NCBI GenBank assembly: GCA_030431945.1
Contig: JAUIIF010000254.1
Location: 1 to 6,683 of the forward strand
Direction: 5' to 3'
Origin: Bacteroidia bacterium
GTDB taxonomy: Bacteria; Bacteroidota; Bacteroidia; Chitinophagales; Saprospiraceae
DNA length: 6,683 nucleotides
Shown here: one piece after another, positions 1 through 6,126 of the stretch
Position numbering within the stretch: the first letter of the stretch is position 1
Layout: every line of letters starts with the position of its first letter
Translations under genes and position numbers: made by a program
Notes under the pieces: generated by a model
What the model saw: only the letters and a program-made list of their open reading frames with translations
The model's database searches: none
What the model was told of the DNA's origin: nothing

Positions 1-1327
1 CCACGAAGTAAGTGTCGTGCAACTGAATATCCAGGGTCGAGTTACCCAGCCAGATACCGGTAAGACCACCGGAGATGAACATGGAAACAAAGCCGATACC
101 GAAAAGACTGGCCGGATTGAAGCGAATGTTACCACCGTAGAGCGTGGCAATCCAGTTAAACACCTTTACCGCCGATGGTACGGCAATGATCAGGGTGAAA
201 ATCACGAAGAAGTTGGCAATGAAAGGGTTAACACCTGACATGAACATGTGGTGTGCCCATACGATGAAAGACAGGAAACCGATCGCCAGGATCGAGAATA
301 CCATGGCTTTGTAGCCGAAGATCGGCTTACGGGCGTGTACCGAGAGTACCTCGGAAACGATGCCCATGGCCGGGAGGATAATAATGTATACCTCAGGGTG
401 CCCCAGGAACCAGAACAAGTGCTGGTAAAGAATCGGGCTACCGCCAACGTGCTCCAGTGCCTGCCCACCGATGTAGATATCGGACAGGTAAAAGCTCGTT
501 CCAATGCCGCGATCCAGCATCATCAGGAAGAAAGCAGAGGTAAGTACGGGGAAGGACAGCAATCCCAGAATAGCCGTCACGAAGAAGGCCCAGATCGGGA
601 GTGGAAGGCGCCACATGCTCATTCCCTTCGTCCGCAGGTTAAGTACCGTAGTGATGTAGTTAATACCACCCAGCAACACCGATACAACGAAAAGTACCAG
701 GGAGATCGTCCACAGTGTCATACCCGCTCCTGACCCACTCATGGCTTGGGGTAAGGCGGATAACGGAGGATAGGCTACCCAGCCGCCCGCAAAAGGGCCG
801 GTGCTGAGGAACAACGACGCAAACATGATGGAACCGGAAATAAAGAAGAACCAGTAGCTCATCATGTTCAGGAGCGGTGAAGCCATATCCCGCGCACCAA
901 TCATCAAAGGAATCAGCAGGTTCGAGAACGTTCCGGAAAGACCGGCCGTCAGTACGAAGAATACCAGAATGGTTCCGTGCATGGTAACCAATGCATAGTA
1001 AAAGTCAGGTACCAGACTACCGATTCCGTCAGAGTTAACGGAAATCCATTTACCCAGAACCGGCTTCAGCCAGGCGATGCTTTCTTCCGGGAAACCGAGT
1101 TGCATCCGGAATACCAGGGACATCAGACCACCGATGATTGCCCAAATCATTCCCGTAATCAGGAATTGCTTAGCAATCATTTTGTGATCCTGAGAAAAAA
1201 TGTAGTGGGAAACGAAGTTAGACTGGTACTTATCTCCGTGATGGTGATCGTGGAAGTGGTCGTCGTAACCCAATTCCTGGATCAGACCATCTTCACGAGT
1301 TGCCGGAGCTATAATTGCTGTTGCCAT
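1..1327 (-). CDS. coxA: Cytochrome c oxidase subunit I (haem-copper oxidase, type A1), 3' end beyond the window
   Basis: This is the catalytic subunit of the proton-pumping terminal oxidase in the inner membrane; it reduces O2 to water at a haem a3-CuB centre. From the ATG at 1327 the frame stays open for 442 codons to the window edge, so the C-terminus is missing. Visible family residues are His117 in TMHGT (low-spin haem a ligand), Asp147 in GARDMASP (D-channel entry), the helix VI motif FLGHPEVY with CuB ligand His310, Glu312 and the cross-linkable Tyr314, CuB ligands His359 and His360 in WAHHMF, and Lys388 in PSAVKVFNW (K-channel). Glu in GHPEVY marks the A1 subtype. In the D-channel stretch PLLNMMSYW only one of the usual two adjacent Asn is kept (Asn154, then Met155). 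The sequence stops at LHDTYFV, just before the expected haem-ligand pair in the AHFHYV-like motif. The N-terminus carries a short His cluster (residues 24-30). It lies 32 bp downstream of coxB and is probably cotranscribed with it. Confidence 0.97.
   Translation of the reverse strand, partial: MATAIIAPATREDGLIQELGYDDHFHDHHHGDKYQSNFVSHYIFSQDHKMIAKQFLITGMIWAIIGGLMSLVFRMQLGFPEESIAWLKPVLGKWISVNSDGIGSLVPDFYYALVTMHGTILVFFVLTAGLSGTFSNLLIPLMIGARDMASPLLNMMSYWFFFISGSIMFASLFLSTGPFAGGWVAYPPLSALPQAMSGSGAGMTLWTISLVLFVVSVLLGGINYITTVLNLRTKGMSMWRLPLPIWAFFVTAILGLLSFPVLTSAFFLMMLDRGIGTSFYLSDIYIGGQALEHVGGSPILYQHLFWFLGHPEVYIIILPAMGIVSEVLSVHARKPIFGYKAMVFSILAIGFLSFIVWAHHMFMSGVNPFIANFFVIFTLIIAVPSAVKVFNWIATLYGGNIRFNPASLFGIGFVSMFISGGLTGIWLGNSTLDIQLHDTYFV
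1232..1264 (-). other. His-rich cluster in the CoxA N-terminal extension
   Basis: Residues 22-32 of CoxA read DDHFHDHHHGD, with five His and four Asp. The segment precedes the first transmembrane helix and is expected on the cytoplasmic side by the usual subunit I topology. It could bind metal, but nothing in the sequence proves this. Confidence 0.6.
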
Positions 1328-1331
1328 GGTA

Positions 1332-1343
1332 ATCAGCTTTAAG
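1332..1343 (-). promoter_or_regulatory. Translation leader of coxA, 12-mer shared with coxB
   Basis: The minus-strand 12-mer CTTAAAGCTGAT lies 4 bases upstream of the coxA ATG, and an identical copy sits at the coxB start (2891-2902). There is no purine-rich Shine-Dalgarno sequence. An A-rich leader is usual for Bacteroidota, where initiation often does not depend on anti-Shine-Dalgarno pairing. The role of the shared 12-mer is inferred. Confidence 0.35.
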
Positions 1344-1359
1344 GTTCTTCTGTGATAGT

Positions 1360-2892
1360 TTACTTAGACGGGGTGTTAAGCGTAGTCGCCGCAGCAGGTA
1401 GTGCACCGCGGGTAACGTATAATTCGGTACGCCGATTTGCCTGCCGGCCATCTTCCGTACTGTTATCTGCAATGGGGGCAGACTGCCCGAAACCGGAACT
1501 GGACAAACGACCAGCATCGATTCCCCCCTTGATCAGGTAATCCCGAACAACGGCGGCACGACGATCAGATAGCGAAAGGTTCGCCTCCGGATCGCCCGTG
1601 TTGTCAGTATGTCCCTTCAGGAGCGAATTTACATCTTCATTTTTCTGCAGGAAAGCAATGGCGTCATCCAGCTGGTAACGACTTAGCTCCGTAAGCTGAG
1701 CACTACCCGTCTCAAAAGTAACGTACTTGAGAATGAGGGTATTATCATCATCTTCCGGCGTTTCCAGGGCGGTGTTTGCTTCCGTATTGAACTCCTGACG
1801 ACGCTGCTGAATTTCCGCGGGGAAAAGCATGCCCTGGTTAGGGTCAGCATCCGTGAAGCGGATGTTAGAGAGGTAAAATGGCGTTTGTTCAGCAAGCCAT
1901 GCCTCGTATTCATCTTCTTCTACCACCTCGAAGGTCCGTTGCATTGACCAGTGACCAATACCACACAGCTCTGCACAAGCCAGTTCGAAATTGCTGGTTT
2001 CCCAAAGCATTTTTTCCGAATCATTGGGATCAGGAATCTGGTATTCCTCGTACTGACTCAGTTCTTTACGCCATTCCTTCGTCGTTTTCTTGGGGGTGAA
2101 CACGAAGTAGGTCGGCAGACCAGGAACCGCATCCATCTTTACCCGGAACTGGGGCAGGTAGAAATCATGCAGTACGTCCTTGGCGGTAATCCGCACGCGG
2201 ATTTTCTTACCTACCGGCAGCTTGAAGTTGTTCACCAGGATATCGTCGGCATTTTTCAAGTCCGTCCAGTCCTGACCCAGTTGGTTCGTACCATCAATCA
2301 GGCGGAAATCCTTGCGGCCCAGCAGTCCGTCTTCACCGGGGAAGCGCATTTGCCAGGCAAACTGGTAACCAGTTGCTTCAATTTCGATGTAATCGTCGTC
2401 AGACCCCACATCACCCATGATCTCGTTCCAGGCGTCCAGACCTCCGATGACCAGAAAGGTCATAACGATGGCAGGAATACCCGTCCAGACAATCTCCAGC
2501 GTGTTATTGTGAGAAATGAATTCGGCCTTGCCGCCCTGCCGGTGCTTGAACTTGTAAGCGTACCAGAAGAGTAAGATGTGGGTAAGGATAAATACAATGT
2601 ACGTTACCGCCAGGGTAACGTTCATCATACTGTCAATGCGGCCACCGTGCGCCGAAGCGGACTCGTGCGGGCCGTAGCCCAGCATGTAGTTCTTGTAGTA
2701 ATACGCAGAACCAGTAGCTACCACCAGAAAGGCCACCATGAAAACAACCAGGTAGATTCCGGTCATTTTCGTATTGCGGGCTTCCACTTCTGCGGCACCA
2801 CGTAGTTGTTTCGCCAAATCACGCACCCGACCAATCTGCAGTACAATGAGTAGCAGAAGCGCGATACAGATAATTACGATTAATGTAGACAT
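1360..2892 (-). CDS. coxB: Cytochrome c oxidase subunit II fused to a C-terminal OmpA-like peptidoglycan-binding domain
   Basis: Subunit II takes electrons from a cytochrome c donor through its dinuclear CuA centre and passes them to subunit I. The 510-residue protein has four predicted membrane helices (about 2-20, 44-66, 89-113 and 130-152); the last two form the canonical COX2 hairpin, and the first two are an extra N-terminal pair. The periplasmic cupredoxin domain (about 165-335) has all CuA ligands: His242 in VLHDF, then Cys306, Glu308, Cys310, His314 and Met317 in CAELCGIGHWSM. The aromatic stretch YQFAWQMRFPG (176-186) fits the electron-entry loop. An acidic linker (about 336-384) leads to an OmpA-family domain (about 385-495) with GHTDNTG and NLSLSDRRA. 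Subunit II normally ends soon after the CuA domain, so the C-terminal domain is unusual. No stop or frameshift interrupts the frame. The ATG at 2892 is chosen because it opens directly into the first hydrophobic helix. Positive-inside reasoning puts both the CuA and OmpA domains in the periplasm. Confidence 0.96.
   Translation of the reverse strand: MSTLIVIICIALLLLIVLQIGRVRDLAKQLRGAAEVEARNTKMTGIYLVVFMVAFLVVATGSAYYYKNYMLGYGPHESASAHGGRIDSMMNVTLAVTYIVFILTHILLFWYAYKFKHRQGGKAEFISHNNTLEIVWTGIPAIVMTFLVIGGLDAWNEIMGDVGSDDDYIEIEATGYQFAWQMRFPGEDGLLGRKDFRLIDGTNQLGQDWTDLKNADDILVNNFKLPVGKKIRVRITAKDVLHDFYLPQFRVKMDAVPGLPTYFVFTPKKTTKEWRKELSQYEEYQIPDPNDSEKMLWETSNFELACAELCGIGHWSMQRTFEVVEEDEYEAWLAEQTPFYLSNIRFTDADPNQGMLFPAEIQQRRQEFNTEANTALETPEDDDNTLILKYVTFETGSAQLTELSRYQLDDAIAFLQKNEDVNSLLKGHTDNTGDPEANLSLSDRRAAVVRDYLIKGGIDAGRLSSSGFGQSAPIADNSTEDGRQANRRTELYVTRGALPAAATTLNTPSK
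1408..1740 (-). other. OmpA-like (OmpA_C) domain encoded within coxB
   Basis: Residues about 385-495 of CoxB match the OmpA/MotB/Pal peptidoglycan-binding fold in order: a strand with the VTFETGSAQL start, a helix (RYQLDDAIAFLQ), LKGHTDNTG, the helix NLSLSDRRAAVVRDYLIKGG, the turn GRLSSSGFGQSAPIADN, and the closing strand ANRRTELYV. Asp430 and Arg445 are 15 residues apart, the same spacing as the two diaminopimelate-contacting residues known in Acinetobacter OmpA (Asp271 and Arg286). This supports a binding-competent domain. Binding itself is inference. Confidence 0.93.
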
Positions 2893-2902
2893 CAGCTTTA
2901 AG
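2891..2902 (-). promoter_or_regulatory. Translation start region of coxB, 12-mer shared with coxA
   Basis: The same 12-mer as upstream of coxA (CTTAAAGCTGAT) occurs here, but its last two bases are the first two bases of the coxB ATG. The shared stretch is therefore closer to the start codon than in coxA. No Shine-Dalgarno sequence is apparent. Confidence 0.35.
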
Positions 2903-2947
2903 TTAGCTTATTTTCAGACGGCCAGATGCTTGTTTTCGGACCGTTCG

Positions 2948-2976
2948 CAAATTTAACGGGAATACGTCATTTCAGT
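2948..2976 (-). promoter_or_regulatory. Candidate Bacteroidota-type promoter for coxB-coxA
   Basis: The 132-bp gap between actF and coxB contains, on the minus strand, TAAATTTG (2948-2955), a full match to the TAnnTTTG -7 box of Bacteroidota primary-sigma promoters. Seventeen bases upstream is ACTG (2973-2976), a partial match to the TTTG -33 element. Transcription would start near 2941 and give a leader of roughly 50 nt before the coxB ATG. The -33 match is weak, so this may be a chance hit. If real, it would allow coxBA expression partly independent of the act genes. Confidence 0.4.
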
Positions 2977-3024
2977 TAGTAGCGGGCATCTTATTTAGAT
3001 TTTGTCCAAACAAGAAGCAAGCTG

Positions 3025-4422
3025 CTAGGTGTGGTGATGCAGGCTTTCTTCGAAGTACGGATCCTTCTTCGGCTCCAAAGGCGCCTTGGCAAGACTGCTC
3101 AGTACGAAGAACAGGAAGCCCCCCAGGAACCCAAGGAAAGTGCCGATCTCGAGGAGGCCGGGAACGGTATAGCCAGCCTTGTACGGCAGGAATACCCGTG
3201 TGGAAGCGTGCTCCTCACCACCGTGGCCGGTGGCAGCCCCGTGATCATCGTGGCCCGCGGCAGCGTGCGCAGCATCTCCATGATCGGTCGCAGCGTGGTC
3301 GTCACCATGACCGGCAGCATCCATCGTGGCGTGCTCTTCATCACCGTGCCCGCCGGCATCGTGCATCATGTGGGTGAGTGATTCCCGGGCAGCGGGCTTG
3401 ATCATATTGAAGTAATCAAACCAGTGGCCGAAAAAGACAATTGCCGAAGCAAAGAACAGGGTACCGAATTTACGCTTGGTATCGTTCCGCATCAGGATGA
3501 AGAACGGAGCGATGAAGTTCAGCAACAGGTTCCCCCAGAACAACACCGGATAGTTATCCATCCGGGTACGGAAGTAAATTGTTTCTTCCCCGACGTTACC
3601 GTACCAGATCAGCATGAACTGGCTGAACCATACGTAGGTCCAGAAGATGGAAATGGCAAAGAGGTACTTACCCAAATCGTGGAAGTGCTCCGCGTTGATG
3701 CCGGGGAAGTAGCCGCGGCTCTTGAGGTAAATCAGCAACATGATGGTCAGGGCCGTCATGGCCACGAACAACGATGCCGAAGCGTACCAGGCAAACATGG
3801 TGGAGTACCAGTGGGCATCGAGTGACATCACCCACTGCCAGATCACGGCAGCGGTGGTAAAACCAAGGATGATCAGGAAGGGAGCGGCATATTTCTTGAT
3901 CCGGGCGTGGTGCTCATAAGCCGTAGTACCGTTCGTATCCTCATCGATACTGATCTGGCGGATGCGGCTGATCAGGAAGTACCACAGGCCCATGAAACCA
4001 ATAGTCGCGCCGGTGTACCACCACTTGTTCAGGAAAGCGGACTTATGGGTCAGGATAGGATCACTCGCTACGGCCTCCGCATCATTCCAGTGGTAAAGGT
4101 GGTGGCTGTGCAGCCACAGCCCCACGATGATGACCCCCATCAGGAACAATCCGGGCAGGAGGAACATACCGAAGCTTTCCCAGACCCGCTTGAATTGTAC
4201 AAACCAGCCGGCGTAAGCCGTCGTAAAGGCAGCGTAGGCAAAGCAGGCCATGAAGGAAATCCCGACAAAGAATACGGAGTTGTGCAGGAAGTTGGTCCAG
4301 AAGCGCATGTGATGGCCTTCGCCGCCGTCAACAAAGTAGCTGACAACAAGCAATACAAGACCTAGGATGGCAAAGCCTCCAGTTACTGTTTTCGCTCGGG
4401 ATGAGAATACAAAGTTCTCCAT
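3025..4422 (-). CDS. actF: Alternative Complex III subunit ActF (quinol:cytochrome c oxidoreductase membrane subunit)
   Basis: ActF is an integral inner-membrane subunit of ACIII, related to ActC and the NrfD family. The 465-residue protein shows ten hydrophobic segments at about 13-31, 45-70, 86-104, 134-152, 179-199, 209-232, 251-274, 293-311, 321-340 and 421-443. Positively charged loops (KRVW near 78, SRIRQ near 152, KSRG near 234, RNDTKRK near 312) alternate so that the N- and C-termini face the cytoplasm. Family-like stretches include WQWVMSLDAHWYSTMFAWY (196-213), FWTYVWFSQFMLIWYGN (260-276) and GHWFDYFNMIKP (332-343). The oddity is a 55-residue His/Asp/Ala/Gly insert (351-405) in the loop between helices 9 and 10, predicted periplasmic. 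The protein ends in HHHT. The ATG at 4422 gives a short N-terminus ahead of helix 1. The gene follows actE by 62 bp and precedes coxB by 132 bp. Confidence 0.95.
   Translation of the reverse strand: MENFVFSSRAKTVTGGFAILGLVLLVVSYFVDGGEGHHMRFWTNFLHNSVFFVGISFMACFAYAAFTTAYAGWFVQFKRVWESFGMFLLPGLFLMGVIIVGLWLHSHHLYHWNDAEAVASDPILTHKSAFLNKWWYTGATIGFMGLWYFLISRIRQISIDEDTNGTTAYEHHARIKKYAAPFLIILGFTTAAVIWQWVMSLDAHWYSTMFAWYASASLFVAMTALTIMLLIYLKSRGYFPGINAEHFHDLGKYLFAISIFWTYVWFSQFMLIWYGNVGEETIYFRTRMDNYPVLFWGNLLLNFIAPFFILMRNDTKRKFGTLFFASAIVFFGHWFDYFNMIKPAARESLTHMMHDAGGHGDEEHATMDAAGHGDDHAATDHGDAAHAAAGHDDHGAATGHGGEEHASTRVFLPYKAGYTVPGLLEIGTFLGFLGGFLFFVLSSLAKAPLEPKKDPYFEESLHHHT
3208..3372 (-). repeat. Low-complexity His-rich insert in ActF
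   Basis: This stretch encodes ActF residues 351-405, with 12 His in 55 residues plus many Asp, Glu, Ala and Gly. It reads as degenerate units that begin with Gly-His (GHGDEEHATMDAA, GHGDDHAATDHG, GHDDHGAAT, GHGGEEHAS), as if built by repeat expansion. The segment is hydrophilic, probably disordered, and lies between helices 9 and 10. Binding of copper or zinc is possible but unproven. Confidence 0.85.
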
Positions 4423-4439
4423 CTGGTAAGTTGTTTCGG

Positions 4440-4480
4440 ACCCGAAGGCCTCTTAATTAGCGTAGTTGGGTGGTTCGGGT
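4440..4480 (-). other. Inverted repeat in the actE-actF gap
   Basis: On the transcribed strand ACCCGAA (4474-4480) is complementary to TTCGGGT (4440-4446), a 7-bp stem with a 27-nt loop, just upstream of the actF ATG. There is no U-tract, so it is not a typical terminator. It could be a processing or stability hairpin, or chance. Confidence 0.25.
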
Positions 4481-4484
4481 TCTC

Positions 4485-5393
4485 TTATTTCTTGCTGTGG
4501 CCGGCCTCGTGGCTTTCTTCCGCAGCGTGGCCTCCGGCTTCCATGTGGTCTTCTCCGTGGTCCGTAGCGTGGTCGGCAGCCATTTTCATCGCTTCAGCCC
4601 CGGGGGTGCCAAAAGCAGCATTCAGGGTGTTGGCGTCTGCAGAATATTCGACGCCTTTGTCCTTGGCTTGCAGGGCGCGGATGTAGTGGATTACCTGCCA
4701 GCGCTCTTCGTAGTTGATCTTGTCCTTATAAGCACCCATGGCGTTGTAGCCGTGCATGATGGCATTGTAGTAGCGCCCGTTGGAAGCCGCCACGAATTCA
4801 TCCGTCAGGAAGTTTGCCGGAGCCAGGGGGTACTTGGCGTTCGGGTTTTCCTCATCGTTGTAGAGGTAGCCGAGGCCGTTGCCCTGCTCTCCGTGACAAA
4901 TGCCACAGAAAATATTGTAGAGGTTTTTGCCCCGGGCCAGTCCGTTTTCCGTAATCGGGAAAGGGTTATCCGTCAGCTCCGCAATGGCCGCCAGGCGCCC
5001 TTCCGGCGTATCGTCGTAGTAGTAAGGTACCTGGCCGTTAGTAGGAATGCTGATGGCATTCATGTGGTCGCCATCAACGATGGTGCCCCGCATCAGTTCC
5101 GCCTGGTCCAGGCTGGTAGGCGCCTGCATTCCCGGCAGGTACGCACTGGCGTAGCCACGTGGCACCGTTCCTGCGGGCGTCGTCCGGGGGTATACCAGCT
5201 TTGCCAGTTCCACCGTAGAAGACTCATCCCAGGTATTGTAGTAGTAGTAGTTATAGGTATTGGCCTCCACGGCGAGGGAGTGGGCCATATCCGGCATGTA
5301 CTCGCTACCCGTAAAGTTATCTTCCGGGGTGGAGCAGGCCGTCAGGACAATAGCCAGCGTTAAGGACAAAACCAGTACGCGCAAATCTTTCAT
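4485..5393 (-). CDS. actE: Alternative Complex III subunit ActE, monohaem cytochrome c lipoprotein
   Basis: ActE is the small periplasmic c-type cytochrome of ACIII and helps carry electrons from the complex to the oxidase. The 302-residue protein begins with a lipoprotein signal: Lys2 and Arg5, a hydrophobic core, then the lipobox LTAC with Cys20 as the lipidated residue. One haem-binding motif, CGICH, lies at 163-167. Met219 in HGYNAMGAY is the likely distal axial ligand (Met213 is a less likely alternative). The YEERWQVIHYIRALQ helix (228-242) is the usual C-terminal helix of a class I cytochrome c fold. The region before the haem domain (about 40-135) contains TTPAGTVPRG and other stretches typical of ActE, plus an odd Tyr run at 49-52. 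The tail from about 270 is His-rich, with six His at 275-299. The start at 5393 is fixed by the signal peptide. The gene follows actD after 165 bp. Confidence 0.95.
   Translation of the reverse strand: MKDLRVLVLSLTLAIVLTACSTPEDNFTGSEYMPDMAHSLAVEANTYNYYYYNTWDESSTVELAKLVYPRTTPAGTVPRGYASAYLPGMQAPTSLDQAELMRGTIVDGDHMNAISIPTNGQVPYYYDDTPEGRLAAIAELTDNPFPITENGLARGKNLYNIFCGICHGEQGNGLGYLYNDEENPNAKYPLAPANFLTDEFVAASNGRYYNAIMHGYNAMGAYKDKINYEERWQVIHYIRALQAKDKGVEYSADANTLNAAFGTPGAEAMKMAADHATDHGEDHMEAGGHAAEESHEAGHSKK
4488..4571 (-). other. His-rich C-terminal tail of ActE
   Basis: Residues 275-302 follow the cytochrome fold and contain His at 275, 279, 283, 289, 295 and 299, mixed with Glu, Asp, Ala and Gly. 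The composition resembles the ActF insert, and since ActE is a periplasmic lipoprotein both would lie on the same side of the membrane. The function is unknown; metal binding is a guess from composition. Confidence 0.75.
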
Positions 5394-5558
5394 GCTGTAT
5401 ACTTCGATGGAAGGGCAGCCTTCCGTTAATTGTTAAGTTTTTTTGGGCGCGGGCGCTGGTGCAAAGATTGGTTGAACACCAGCAGGGTAATTGGCCGTGC
5501 CGCTTGCCCTGCTTGCTTGCTGTTTCCGCCTGCACCTGCGGTCGCGCCTGATCAGCCC
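5394..5558 (-). other. 165-bp actD-actE spacer with two inverted repeats
   Basis: This is the longest gap in the cluster. On the transcribed strand it holds GCTGGTG...CACCAGC (arms 5477-5483 and 5455-5461, 15-nt loop) and a tight hairpin GGAAGG-CTGC-CCTTCC (5409-5424) that ends 15 nt before the actE ATG. Between them is an A-rich tract. Neither is followed by a U-tract, so neither looks like an intrinsic terminator. No convincing small gene is seen. A role in processing or in tuning actE translation is possible. Confidence 0.35.
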
Positions 5559-6104
5559 CTAGGCTGGCACCATCTTGGTGTGGACACTTTCCGCACCGGT
5601 TTTAGAGAAGTACCCTTTCAGGTCTTCGACGGCACCGGCGGCCAGGTTCGTAGCGTCAAAGGCAATGCAGAATTTATCGTCCGTAATCCGATCGTGCAGG
5701 CGGCGCGGTTCTGCACCCGGGCCGAGGCCACAGATGATGTAGAAAACCAGGACCATGCCAACTGCGGCAAAAAGTACCGTTAATTCGAAAGTGATCGGGA
5801 TAAAGGCGGGGACGGACCAGTACGGCTTACCACCAAAGATAATTGGCCAGTCGCGGGTAAAGACCCACGTCATAAAACCGAAACCGAACAAACAGCCGAT
5901 GCTGCCGAAGATAAAGCCGGCGATGTGCAGCCGACTTTCTTCCAGCCCCAGCAAGGGGTCCAGTCCGTGTACGGGAAAGGGCGTGTACACCTCGTCGATA
6001 TCAAGGTGAGCTGCGTTGGCGGCCTTCACCGCTTCCAGCAGTTTTTCCTCATCATCGTAGAGTCCGAAGAGGATGTTGCGTTCTGTTGACATTACTTCTG
6101 CCAT
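5559..6104 (-). CDS. actD: Alternative Complex III subunit ActD (DUF3341 family)
   Basis: ActD is a small membrane subunit of ACIII, without redox cofactors, that packs against the large membrane subunits. The 181-residue protein has a soluble N-terminal domain (about 1-57, including NILFGLYDDEEKLLEAVKAA and the YTPFPVHGLD motif characteristic of the family), two membrane helices (about 59-81 and 101-125), and a C-terminal soluble segment (LGPGAEPRRLHDRITDDKF onward). Both ends are expected in the cytoplasm. The PVHGLD motif and the two-helix layout make the assignment secure. The start at 6104 has an AAAGGA sequence 9 nt upstream. A second in-frame ATG four codons later (6092) is a possible alternative. 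The gene begins 22 bp after the actC stop, so the two are very likely cotranscribed. Confidence 0.95.
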   Translation of the reverse strand: MAEVMSTERNILFGLYDDEEKLLEAVKAANAAHLDIDEVYTPFPVHGLDPLLGLEESRLHIAGFIFGSIGCLFGFGFMTWVFTRDWPIIFGGKPYWSVPAFIPITFELTVLFAAVGMVLVFYIICGLGPGAEPRRLHDRITDDKFCIAFDATNLAAGAVEDLKGYFSKTGAESVHTKMVPA

Positions 6105-6113
6105 GATAATTTA

Positions 6114-6119
6114 TCCTTT
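6114..6119 (-). promoter_or_regulatory. Shine-Dalgarno-like site of actD
   Basis: AAAGGA on the minus strand lies 9 nt before the ATG at 6104. It is the clearest purine-rich ribosome-binding sequence in the window, and it favours the 6104 start over the in-frame ATG at 6092. Confidence 0.45.
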
Positions 6120-6126
6120 AGGGATT

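Noticed and set aside
248..733. A 161-codon plus-strand open frame opposite coxA, with neighbours at 17-238 and 977-1342
   Set aside because: The translations are highly charged and of low complexity and lie opposite strongly conserved oxidase sequence; they show no family resemblance.
1951..2574. A 207-codon plus-strand open frame opposite coxB
   Set aside because: It lies opposite the CuA domain and helices of coxB and has no recognisable domain; it is a shadow.
1360..2892. coxB as an artefactual join of two genes
   Set aside because: The frame is continuous through the linker, the linker is acidic and flexible as expected between domains, and there is no start codon with a ribosome-binding site at the domain boundary. 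An assembly error cannot be fully excluded from sequence alone.
3031..3381. Open frames on both strands over the His-rich part of actF
   Set aside because: The low-complexity, GC-rich codons of the insert keep several frames open. ActF continues in frame through this region into its tenth helix.
4470..5363. A 297-codon plus-strand open frame, antisense to actE
   Set aside because: It is fully opposite a clear cytochrome gene with lipobox and CGICH motif; its translation is Val/Arg/His-rich without a recognisable domain, as expected of an antisense shadow.
5462..5469. Promoter -7 box AATCTTTG in the actD-actE spacer
   Set aside because: It differs from TAnnTTTG at the first base, and no TTG-like -33 element is found at suitable spacing upstream.
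5455..5483. Intrinsic terminator after actD
   Set aside because: The stem is only 7 bp with a 15-nt loop, and no U-tract follows on the transcribed strand.
5317..5535. Possible small minus-strand gene in the actD-actE spacer
   Set aside because: It runs out of frame into the actE coding region, has no clear ribosome-binding site, and its translation resembles no known family.
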